Shown piece after piece: positions 44,552-51,462 of a stretch of DNA of 64,000 bases. The notes beneath the pieces are model-generated. The model was given only the letters and a program-made list of their open reading frames with translations, did not search any database and was not told where the DNA came from. The DNA comes from JAGQYH01 sp041393015 (GTDB lineage Bacteria > Bacteroidota > Bacteroidia > Chitinophagales > JADIYW01), in assembly GCA_041393015.1 (NCBI GenBank), contig JAWKKV010000004.1, forward strand, positions 340,880 to 404,879. The letters are read 5' to 3'. A program made the position numbers and the translations under genes. The stretch's first letter is position 1, and each line of letters begins with the position of its first letter.

Positions 44552-47005
44552 TTGTTTGAAAAGCAGTACATAAAAGTCATATTGCCACAAGCATTACCGC
44601 AATTGTATACCTATGAAGTGCCTCAAGAATTCCATAGAGAAATTAAAGTCGGCAAAAGAGTGGAGGTTCAATTTGGTAAGCGGAAAATTTATGCTGCCAT
44701 CATTCATAGTTACTGCGAAAAACCAGAGCAAGTAGCATTTATTAAACCTATTTTATCAGTTTTAGATGACGATCCAATTATTCAAGAATGGCAATTGAGT
44801 TTTTGGGAGTGGATGGCCAATTACTATATGTGTACGATGGGTGATGTAATGAATGCCGCTTTACCATCGGCTTTTAAATTGAGCAGTGAATCTGCTTTTC
44901 TGAAAAACCCATTGGCTGATGATTTTGAAAAGGATCTAGCTGACGATGAGTTTATGGTCATGGAAGCGTTCAATTTTCAAGAAGAATTATCATTTCAAGA
45001 GATCCAACAAATTACTTCCAAAACTTCCATTATAAAATTGATCAAAGGATTGATGTCCAAAGAGCTGATTTACATCAAAGAAGCTTTAAAGGAAAAGTAC
45101 AAACCTAAAACCAAAGCCTTTGTTGTACTCAATAAAGATTACGATGATCAAGCAGCATTAAAAGTTTTGTTTGATGATTTAGCTAGAGCGGATAAGCAAC
45201 TAGCGATTCTATTAACTTTTTTAGATTTAAAACAAAAAGGGGAAACTGAAATTAGTAAAGCAAAGTTGTTAGAATTGGCAAACGCAAGTGACGCTTCTTT
45301 AAAAGGATTGGTTAAAAAGGAGGTGTTTGAAATTGAATATCGTGAGGTAGATCGATTAGAAGATCTTGAAACGGACTTACAAACCAATATTTTAAACGAT
45401 CAACAGCATAAGGCTTTAGTCGATATAAAAGAACATTTTAAAACGAAGCAAACTGTTTTATTACACGGCATAACGTCCAGCGGTAAAACACACGTTTATG
45501 TTGAATTGATTAAAGAAGCGGTAGCGAAAGGCAAACAAGTTTTGTTTTTGCTACCGGAAATTGCATTAACCGCTCAATTGATTCAACGATTGAGAAGATG
45601 GTTGGGAGATGTAGGCATTTATCATTCTAAATTTAATGACTCGGAACGCATTGAGATCTGGAATAAAGTACAGCAAGGTCATTACAAAATTGTGGTCGGC
45701 GCCCGGTCGGCCTTGTTTTTGCCATTTCAATCATTGGGATTGGTAGTGGCAGATGAAGAGCATGATACTTCCTACAAACAATACGATCCGGCACCGAGAT
45801 ACCAAGCCAGAGACAGTGCTATTTACTTAGCGCATTTACACAAAGCAAAAGTATTGTTGGGATCAGCAACACCTTCTTTTGAAACCTATTACAATGCCTT
45901 GAAAGAGAAGTTTGGTTTAGTGTCGATCAACGAGCGATTTGGTGGTGTTCAATCTCCGGAGATTAAGTTGGCGGATTTGACCATGGCGAGGAAGAAAAAG
46001 CAAATGATTGGCGCACTAACGCCAGACTTAAGAGATGCTATTGAAAATGTTTTGATAGAAAAAGGTCAGGTGATTTTATTTCAAAATAGGAGAGGTTACG
46101 CACCTTACTTGACTTGTGGCAATTGCGCCTGGATTCCGTATTGCAAAAACTGCGATGTGAGTTTAACCTATCACAAATTTGCAGAAGATTTAAGATGTCA
46201 TTATTGTGGCTATCGAGAAAAGTTGATCCATCAATGTAGGCAGTGTAAAGCACCGCAAATGGAATTACGCGGTATGGGAACAGAAAGAATTGAAGACGAT
46301 CTAAAACTAGCCTTCCCAACTGCCAAAGTAGGGCGAATGGATTACGATACCGTAAAAAACAAACATGGACACGAGAAGATCATATCGAAGTTAGAAAATA
46401 GAGAAATCGATATTTTGGTGGGCACACAAATGGTGACCAAAGGCTTGGATTTCGACAATGTAAGATTGGTAGGCGTTTTAAATGCCGATGCTTTATTGTA
46501 TTATCCAGATTTTAGAGCCGTTGAGCGCGCTTACCAAATGTTGATGCAAGTAAGTGGGCGAGCGGGAAGGAAAAATCAGAGAGGGCAAGTGATTATTCAA
46601 ATGAGTGATGTCAAACATCCTATTGTAGATTATTTGATGGACAAAAACGGTTATCAAAAATTGTTTACTAAAGACATGTTGGAGCGAAAAGCCTATCGTT
46701 ATCCGCCTTATATTCGGTTATCTAAGATTATCTTTAAGCACAAGGATTATTTAGTGGTAGAAAAAGCTAGCCAACAATTTGCCATGCAATTGAGAACGAA
46801 TTGGGGCAAACGAATTATTGGTCCAACAGCACCGATTATCAGTAAAATTAAGATGCTGTATATCCGAGAAGTAACCTTAAAAATTGAACGAAACTTGTCA
46901 TCCATTGAGCAGTTACATTCTGACATTAGAAAAGCGCAAGATGATCTATATCAATTTCAAGAATTTAGGTCTTTGAGAATTCATGTGGATGTGGATGCTT
47001 ACTAA
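44552..47005 (+). CDS. priA: Primosomal protein N' (replication restart helicase) PriA
   Basis: PriA recognises stalled forks and reloads the replisome. The 817-residue protein has the 3'BD/winged-helix N-terminal part (about 1-270), a superfamily 2 helicase core with Walker A HGITSSGKTHVY and Walker B VVADEEHD, and the inserted zinc module: CGNC, CKNC, CHYC and CRQC spread over YLTCGNCAWIPYCKNC and later residues. VGTQMVTKGLDF and VSGRAGRK follow. The start is TTG at 44552, as no ATG fits in the open frame after the upstream stop. Confidence 0.95.
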   Translation: MFEKQYIKVILPQALPQLYTYEVPQEFHREIKVGKRVEVQFGKRKIYAAIIHSYCEKPEQVAFIKPILSVLDDDPIIQEWQLSFWEWMANYYMCTMGDVMNAALPSAFKLSSESAFLKNPLADDFEKDLADDEFMVMEAFNFQEELSFQEIQQITSKTSIIKLIKGLMSKELIYIKEALKEKYKPKTKAFVVLNKDYDDQAALKVLFDDLARADKQLAILLTFLDLKQKGETEISKAKLLELANASDASLKGLVKKEVFEIEYREVDRLEDLETDLQTNILNDQQHKALVDIKEHFKTKQTVLLHGITSSGKTHVYVELIKEAVAKGKQVLFLLPEIALTAQLIQRLRRWLGDVGIYHSKFNDSERIEIWNKVQQGHYKIVVGARSALFLPFQSLGLVVADEEHDTSYKQYDPAPRYQARDSAIYLAHLHKAKVLLGSATPSFETYYNALKEKFGLVSINERFGGVQSPEIKLADLTMARKKKQMIGALTPDLRDAIENVLIEKGQVILFQNRRGYAPYLTCGNCAWIPYCKNCDVSLTYHKFAEDLRCHYCGYREKLIHQCRQCKAPQMELRGMGTERIEDDLKLAFPTAKVGRMDYDTVKNKHGHEKIISKLENREIDILVGTQMVTKGLDFDNVRLVGVLNADALLYYPDFRAVERAYQMLMQVSGRAGRKNQRGQVIIQMSDVKHPIVDYLMDKNGYQKLFTKDMLERKAYRYPPYIRLSKIIFKHKDYLVVEKASQQFAMQLRTNWGKRIIGPTAPIISKIKMLYIREVTLKIERNLSSIEQLHSDIRKAQDDLYQFQEFRSLRIHVDVDAY

Positions 47006-47135
47006 AGGCTTTAAGCATTACACAAAACGCTTTGCCCTAATTTAATAAAAGTTGTTGCTTTGTTTTTATATTAGATAATTATAATAAGGATTAAGGATTT
47101 ATGTCTTTTATTCGGTTAATAAGCATATTAAAATA

Positions 47136-47684
47136 ATGAACGCAGAAGAATTTTATAACCAAATCACTAAGCTTCCTTATTCTTTTGAAAATCGAGACTT
47201 GGAAGAATATCTTTTAGCTCTTTTGAAAATAGTTGAAGAAAATAAATCAAAAAAATTAAACTATAATTTGGTAATTGAGATGATACAAGGTGCTTTTGAA
47301 TCTGAATCTCTAAAATTTAAGGATGAATGGTTAAAGTATGATAGTGCACCGGATGAAAATAGAATGAGTAAAAAAATTACCAATCCTGAGATAAGTCAAT
47401 CAATAGACAAATCGAACGCTTCGAGTTTAGAACCTCAGGATTTTACAATTGAAGTTTTAAAATTTCAAATAGCTGAACTTCATCGAATGAAAGGGAAACA
47501 ATTGGAAAATGAATATAGGTATTTTGGCATCCAATCAGAAACGGGTAATTCTTGGTATAATTTCGATCCATTTACAAATTTGGAGTGTGGAGCAAGGTGT
47601 ATGGAAGATAATGAAACTGACTTTGATAATCTGAATTGGTCTTTTATAGGAGAACTTTTGGAAAATGGGAGAATATACGAGTAA
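47136..47684 (+). CDS. Hypothetical protein coupled to kptA
   Basis: I do not recognise this 182-residue acidic protein. It starts with a helical stretch (MNAEEFYNQITKLPYS...), has a polar middle, and ends with WYNFDPFTNLECGARCM and LNWSFIGELLENGRIYE, a W-x-x-x-G-x-x-L-x-x-G-R-I-Y-E tail also seen in other small Bacteroidota hypothetical proteins, as far as I recall. Its stop overlaps the start of kptA as TAATG, so the two are translated together, and a functional link with the RNA 2'-phosphotransferase is likely. No signal peptide. Confidence 0.72.
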   Translation: MNAEEFYNQITKLPYSFENRDLEEYLLALLKIVEENKSKKLNYNLVIEMIQGAFESESLKFKDEWLKYDSAPDENRMSKKITNPEISQSIDKSNASSLEPQDFTIEVLKFQIAELHRMKGKQLENEYRYFGIQSETGNSWYNFDPFTNLECGARCMEDNETDFDNLNWSFIGELLENGRIYE

Positions 47685-48244
47685 TGATGGATGAAAGAAT
47701 GTATACTAAGCAGAGCAAATTCCTTAGTCTAGTGCTCAGGCACAAACCTGAAACAATAGGAATAACTTTATCAGAAAAAGGATGGGTAGACACTAAAATA
47801 TTAATTCAAAAGATGAATGAAATCGGAAGAGAGATTGACTTTGAAACATTATCTTTTATAGTAGAAACTAACAATAAGAAACGATTTGCATTTAATGAAG
47901 ACAAATCAAAAATAAGAGCAAGTCAAGGTCATTCCTTAGATATAAATTTAGGATATGTTGAAAAAATACCACCAGAAAGATTGTATCACGGCACAGCACA
48001 AAAGAATATTGATAGTATTTTTAAAATTGGTCTTGAAAAGAGAAATAGACATCAAGTCCATTTGAGTAGCGATATTGAATCTGCTTATAAGGTCGGACAA
48101 CGTCATGGTAAACCAGTTGTACTTATAGTTCTTGCAAAGAAGATGTGCGAAGATGGATTCAAGTTTTTCGAATCTGAAAATAAAGTTTGGCTAACAGATA
48201 GTGTTCCAGTAAAATACTTAACAACAAGAGAAAATAAAGGCTAA
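47684..48244 (+). CDS. kptA: RNA 2'-phosphotransferase KptA/Tpt1
   Basis: KptA transfers an internal RNA 2'-phosphate to NAD+, giving ADP-ribose 1''-2''-cyclic phosphate; in eukaryotes this ends tRNA splicing, but the bacterial substrate is unclear. The start is ATG at 47684 (or 47687), overlapping the upstream stop as TAATG; a longer frame from 47636 lies inside the previous gene. The 186-residue protein shows SKFLSLVLRHKPETIGI, the KGWVD start of the second strand, RASQGHS, LYHGTAQKNIDSI and VHLSSDIESAYKVGQRHGK, which hold the Arg-His-Arg-Arg RNA/NAD site. Full length. Confidence 0.93.
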   Translation: MMDERMYTKQSKFLSLVLRHKPETIGITLSEKGWVDTKILIQKMNEIGREIDFETLSFIVETNNKKRFAFNEDKSKIRASQGHSLDINLGYVEKIPPERLYHGTAQKNIDSIFKIGLEKRNRHQVHLSSDIESAYKVGQRHGKPVVLIVLAKKMCEDGFKFFESENKVWLTDSVPVKYLTTRENKG

Positions 48245-48260
48245 CATAACAACTCCACTC

Positions 48261-48296
48261 GCTCGCATCTTGCGAGTGAGCAGCAGTATATGCCTC
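48261..48296. repeat. 36-nt hairpin repeat, copy 1
   Basis: It matches 49422-49457 at 32 of 36 positions. Extended to 48258-48280, it forms CTCGCTCGCA-TCT-TGCGAGTGAG, a 10-bp stem with one G-T pair. It lies 16 bp after the kptA stop and could act as a terminator, followed by a conserved GCAGTATwTGCCTC tail. Confidence 0.65.
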
Positions 48297-48375
48297 GGGC
48301 TTTTTGAACCCTAATCTAACTATTAGTAGATTAATGTGAGTATAGACCAACTTATTGACTGTTAATAAATCTCGC

Positions 48376-48404
48376 GCCATCTTTGGTGGTATCACCAAAG
48401 ACAT
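48376..48404. repeat. 29-nt hairpin repeat, copy 1
   Basis: The core CTTTGGTG-GTAT-CACCAAAG (48381-48400) is a perfect 8-bp stem. The unit matches 49796-49824 at 24 of 29 positions; both copies precede a plus-strand gene and both are followed by text containing AACAAG. A shorter match, GCCGACTTTGGTGATAA, is at 52824-52840. Confidence 0.6.
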
Positions 48405-48450
48405 TTTATTTTGTAGCTTATAACAACAAGATTATACATTGAAGTAAAAC

Positions 48451-49239
48451 ATGAAAAAATATTCACTCATAGCGCTAATTGTAATACTCTTTCCAATATT
48501 ATTGAGTTTAACAATGGTTGGCGATAATTGGATTTGCAAAAAACAAAAGGCATATACTATTTATTACACTTCAAAGGATAAGTTAAATATTAGGGAGTAT
48601 AAACCTTACTTTAAAAAGGGAACAAAATTGGTGGAAGACTTTTTTCAAGCTAAGTACAATCAAGATTTTGGCATTTATGTTCATCCCAATCGTGCCTCGT
48701 TGGATAAGGCTTGGCAAAAAGATTGGAATATGCCGGATTTTACTTCTCAGTGTTGGATGGTGGCAAGTGGAGTGGCTGATAAATTAGACATCATCTCACC
48801 CAAAATGTGGGAAAGCCTAGCTTGTGAGCATACTTTCGCCAATACAATTAAAACTCAAAATCTAATCACTCATGAATTGGTTCATGTATTTCACGGACAA
48901 CTCAATGAAAGTCGGGATTTTAGTGATGTTACAGGGATAGATTGGTTGGTGGAGGGTTTGGCTACTTATGCTTCCGGTCAATGTGATTCGGTTAGAATCT
49001 CACAAGTAAAAACCGCTTTGCTTAAAAATGAGGTTCCGGAAATTTTGGATCAATTTTGGACAGGCAGTTTAAAATACGGATTATCAGGATCGGTTGTGAT
49101 GTACCTCGATGATAAATACGGTAGAGAAAAACTGACAAGTTTATTGAAATACAATGATATTAAAGATGTGCTAAATTCATTAGCAACCACTGAATCGGAG
49201 ATAATGGATGGGTGGAGAAAATATATGAGCGAATGGTAA
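48451..49239 (+). CDS. Gluzincin-like zinc metallopeptidase, membrane anchored
   Basis: The 262-residue protein has an N-terminal signal/anchor (about 4-22). The zinc site is HELVH at 141-145 (LITHELVHVFHG) with Glu168 in WLVEGLATYASG as the third ligand, the gluzincin (peptidase MA) pattern. The C-terminal part is helical. The substrate is unknown. It lies between repeat-rich spacers in an accessory-looking segment. A real gene with a clear peptidase site. Confidence 0.83.
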   Translation: MKKYSLIALIVILFPILLSLTMVGDNWICKKQKAYTIYYTSKDKLNIREYKPYFKKGTKLVEDFFQAKYNQDFGIYVHPNRASLDKAWQKDWNMPDFTSQCWMVASGVADKLDIISPKMWESLACEHTFANTIKTQNLITHELVHVFHGQLNESRDFSDVTGIDWLVEGLATYASGQCDSVRISQVKTALLKNEVPEILDQFWTGSLKYGLSGSVVMYLDDKYGREKLTSLLKYNDIKDVLNSLATTESEIMDGWRKYMSEW

Positions 49240-49315
49240 CCTTATCTATATGCCCTATCTGGATTAAGGTTAGTACCGTGAATTGGGGCTAATTTTAGTA
49301 GTAAAAATCTAATAA

Positions 49316-49412
49316 AATTTTGACCGATGCCATCCCTATTGGTCAAAATTAAAAATAGCAAATACTTTTTTGGCAACAGCTAAATTGATTGAATAGGTAG
49401 GGATAGCGTCGG
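49316..49412. repeat. Nested inverted repeats
   Basis: AATTTTGACC (49316-49325) pairs perfectly with GGTCAAAATT (49341-49350). Overlapping it, CCGATGCCATCCCTA (49324-49338) pairs with TAGGGATAGCGTCGG (49398-49412) at 13 of 15 positions. The two pairings exclude each other, so alternative folds are possible. Confidence 0.6.
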
Positions 49413-49421
49413 TTTATATTT

Positions 49422-49457
49422 GCTCGTATCTTGCAAGTGAGTAGCAGTATTTGCCTC
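49422..49457. repeat. 36-nt hairpin repeat, copy 2
   Basis: This is the second copy of the 48261-48296 unit, with four substitutions. The stem is weaker here because changes such as CTCGTA against TGCAAG are not all compensated, so this copy may be decaying. Confidence 0.62.
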
Positions 49458-49504
49458 CTACATTTTGAAACGCTAATTTCTTATATATAAGCAGCTTACT
49501 TAAT

Positions 49505-49575
49505 GGGATTCTTCAGCATAGCCTCAGAATGACAATCTTCTTTGTAAGTCATGCAGAGCGCAAGCGAAGCATCTC
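49505..49575. repeat. Imperfect inverted repeat with GTCAT arms
   Basis: Left arm GGGATTCTTCAGCATAGCC... ends AGAATGAC at 49533; right arm GTCATGCAGAGCGCAAGCGA... ends CATCTC at 49575. The arms pair imperfectly around 14 nt. It resembles the widespread bacterial spacer text TGTCATTCTGAGC..GAAGAATC and is probably a decayed copy. Confidence 0.5.
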
Positions 49576-49593
49576 ATAAAGATTAACTACTCC

Positions 49594-49784
49594 CTAGCTT
49601 AAGTTTAGTCCCGTGCATTCGAGATAACTTAAGCTTTAGAAATCTATAGAAGTCTCTTACCAACGGCAGATAAATGTGACTTCAGTATTTAAAATGTTTG
49701 TCATTTGGGTTTTAATATGCTGTTACAAACAGCTTTTTTATTTGCTAAGCTTAAGTCTCCGTTGCACTCAGACTTAAGCCAGAG
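49594..49784. repeat. Long direct repeat, copy A, with two GCTTAAG hairpins
   Basis: The unit is 191 bp. Its first hairpin has arms GCTTAAGTT and AACTTAAGC around TAGTCCCGTGCATTCGAGAT; the inner TCCCG stem is broken by one change here but intact in copy B. The second hairpin has arms GCTTAAGTCT and AGACTTAAGC. About 100 bp of less conserved DNA separates them. Copy B is at 50293-50478. Confidence 0.75.
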
Positions 49785-49795
49785 TAAAGTTCCAA

Positions 49796-49824
49796 GCCGT
49801 CTTTGGTGTTAGCTCCCAAGACAT
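49796..49824. repeat. 29-nt hairpin repeat, copy 2
   Basis: This copy matches 48376-48404 at 24 of 29 positions. With downstream ACACCAACAAGGGC (49845-49858), the text GCCGTCTTTGGTGT can form a longer stem (TTGGTGT with ACACCAA, and GCC with GGC). It lies about 120 bp before the small membrane gene at 49941. Confidence 0.58.
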
Positions 49825-49940
49825 ATTATCGCTTATTGATGATTACACCAACAAGGGCATAGTGATAGTTTTTGATTCCACCTTTTTAATATTATTAATT
49901 TAGCAACCATTAATAACTTCAAGACGAACTAAATCAGAAA

Positions 49941-50282
49941 ATGGACTTTATAAATTTGATATCAGAGGTATTTAGCAATGCAGGATATATTGGAAATAAT
50001 TCTAAAAAGAACAAATTTTGGCTTTTTGAAGTAATCTCAATTTTGCTTTTAATTAGTGGTGTTGTTATTATTGCTATTAAACTCCCTAGTGTTGAGATAA
50101 AAACAATTTCTACAGTAACCATTGTGGTTTCAATATTTTTAGCATTATTAGTTTCCATATTAGCTTTTGTAATTTTAGTAAAAAGCTCAATTATTAAACA
50201 GGTTACTCTTATGCAATTAATAGGATATATTTTTTCTTGGACGTTTTTTTTAGAATCAATGATATTGCTGATTTGGGTTTAA
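49941..50282 (+). CDS. Small membrane protein between direct repeats
   Basis: The 113-residue protein has three predicted helices (about 28-49, 55-78 and 87-111) after a short soluble start. I do not recognise it. It is bracketed by the two copies of a roughly 190-bp direct repeat (49594-49784 and 50293-50478). The layout suggests that the gene and one repeat copy may have arrived or been duplicated together; this is inference. Confidence 0.55.
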   Translation: MDFINLISEVFSNAGYIGNNSKKNKFWLFEVISILLLISGVVIIAIKLPSVEIKTISTVTIVVSIFLALLVSILAFVILVKSSIIKQVTLMQLIGYIFSWTFFLESMILLIWV

Positions 50283-50292
50283 TTCCTCCCTT

Positions 50293-50478
50293 CTAGCTTA
50301 AGTTTAGTCCCGTGCATTCGGGATAACTTAAGCTTTAGAAATCTAAAGAAATCTCATACCTACGGCAAATAAATGTGACTTCAATATTTAAGATGGTTGT
50401 TAAAATAAAGAAATGCAGTTCCAATCAGCCATTTGTTACAAAGCTTAAGTCTCCGTTGCACTCAGACTTAAGCTAGAG
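50293..50478. repeat. Long direct repeat, copy B, with two GCTTAAG hairpins
   Basis: The 186-bp copy starts 10 bp after the stop of the gene at 49941. Its first hairpin keeps the inner stem TCCCG-TGCATT-CGGGA inside GCTTAAGTT/AACTTAAGC. The second hairpin (GCTTAAGTCT/AGACTTAAGC) is identical to that in copy A. The middle part differs more and has small length changes. Confidence 0.75.
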
Positions 50479-50495
50479 ATAACAACAACCAAAAC

Positions 50496-51299
50496 CTATC
50501 TCCTTCTTCTATACCATCTAAATCCAATGAGTAAGACAATACCTAAAACAATAAAAGGCCAAATGTTGGTTAGAAATACGAAGAACCAAAACAAGTTGTC
50601 CCAACCATTTCTAAAACCTTCTTTGAATTTTTTACCAAAGGCAGTTTCACCGGCATACGTTTCATAGAAAGTAATATTTAAGGTTGAAAAGGATACTTGG
50701 TTGCTTAGATATTTCAATCGACCTTCAATCGATTCTATTTCTGCCCGTAAATTTCCCAATTGACTTTCAATCTCTAATATTTCAGAAACACTTTTGGCTT
50801 GCTTTAAAAGCTCTAAAAATCTATTTTCTAGTTCTTTTTTAGTCTTTAATCTAGCTTCAACATCTAAAAATTCCTCCGTTACATCTCTTACATTAACTTG
50901 TTTGCTATCAATCTTTTTAACGTCATTGGTGGCTTCATCTAATACCTTATCAAAATTCTCCGAAGGAATTCTTATCATTATATTGTTACTCGTTCTTCCC
51001 GGCGATTTATAGACATTATCAGACGAGATATACCCTTTGTTTTGATCTATAATGGCAATAATCTTGGTTCTAGTAGATTCAATACTTGGTGTTTCAAACT
51101 CCACCCAACCTTCTTTGATGAGTTTTCTGCTGATGTCTATCGTTTCAGTTGCTGCTATGTCTTCAGTAGCTTGTTTGGCATTTTCATAGCTGACATCCGC
51201 TAATTCATTGGTGACGAAGCCTCGTTCGTTAGAATTGGAATGGCAGCTTACCAAAACGATAAGTGCAAAAAGCATAGATAAGAATGAAATTCGTTTCAT
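50496..51299 (-). CDS. DUF4349 lipoprotein
   Basis: Starting at the ATG at 51299 gives 267 residues with a clean lipoprotein signal MKRISFLSMLFALIVLVSCH (Cys19); an upstream ATG would add 12 residues. The DUF4349 domain shows KEGWVEFETPSIESTRTKII, then NIMIRIPSENFDKVLDEA, a coiled-coil stretch (EFLDVEARLKTKKELENRF) and a C-terminal helix (WPFIVLGIVLLIGFRWY). DUF4349 proteins are envelope proteins of unknown role. It is convergent with the upstream repeat-rich region. Confidence 0.87.
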   Translation of the reverse strand: MKRISFLSMLFALIVLVSCHSNSNERGFVTNELADVSYENAKQATEDIAATETIDISRKLIKEGWVEFETPSIESTRTKIIAIIDQNKGYISSDNVYKSPGRTSNNIMIRIPSENFDKVLDEATNDVKKIDSKQVNVRDVTEEFLDVEARLKTKKELENRFLELLKQAKSVSEILEIESQLGNLRAEIESIEGRLKYLSNQVSFSTLNITFYETYAGETAFGKKFKEGFRNGWDNLFWFFVFLTNIWPFIVLGIVLLIGFRWYRRRR

Positions 51300-51462
51300 A
51301 GATTGAAAGTTGTATACATTAAAATTACTATACATAAACGAATTTTGCTGTCGAATGCTATTGATGGAGGTCGAAATTTACACAACTATGACCAATATAA
51401 TTTTAATACCACCAACAAGGTTGAATTTTAAGTTGTATGTTTAATATTACCTAACCACGATA

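Larger units (their letters stand above)
49240..49940. other. 701-bp spacer made almost wholly of repeat elements
   Basis: No ORF is credible. In order it holds: an inverted repeat at 49324-49412 with a 10-bp hairpin at 49316-49350, the 36-nt repeat at 49422-49457, an imperfect inverted repeat at 49505-49575, the long direct repeat copy A at 49594-49784 and the 29-nt repeat at 49796-49824. Each is listed separately. Confidence 0.7.

Noticed and set aside
48159..48404. 81-residue minus-strand ORF
   Set aside because: It overlaps the kptA 3' end and two hairpin repeats on the opposite strand.
49934..50158. 74-residue minus-strand ORF
   Set aside because: Opposite the three-helix membrane gene, which has the better start and composition.
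47136..50478. Integron-type cassette array
   Set aside because: Single plus-strand genes with repeats between them suggested this, but no integrase is seen and the repeats lack the attC core pair (RYYYAAC/GTTRRRY); GCTTAAG arms do not fit well.
48245..50495. CRISPR array
   Set aside because: The repeats are few, of several kinds, unevenly spaced and hairpin-rich; no cas genes.
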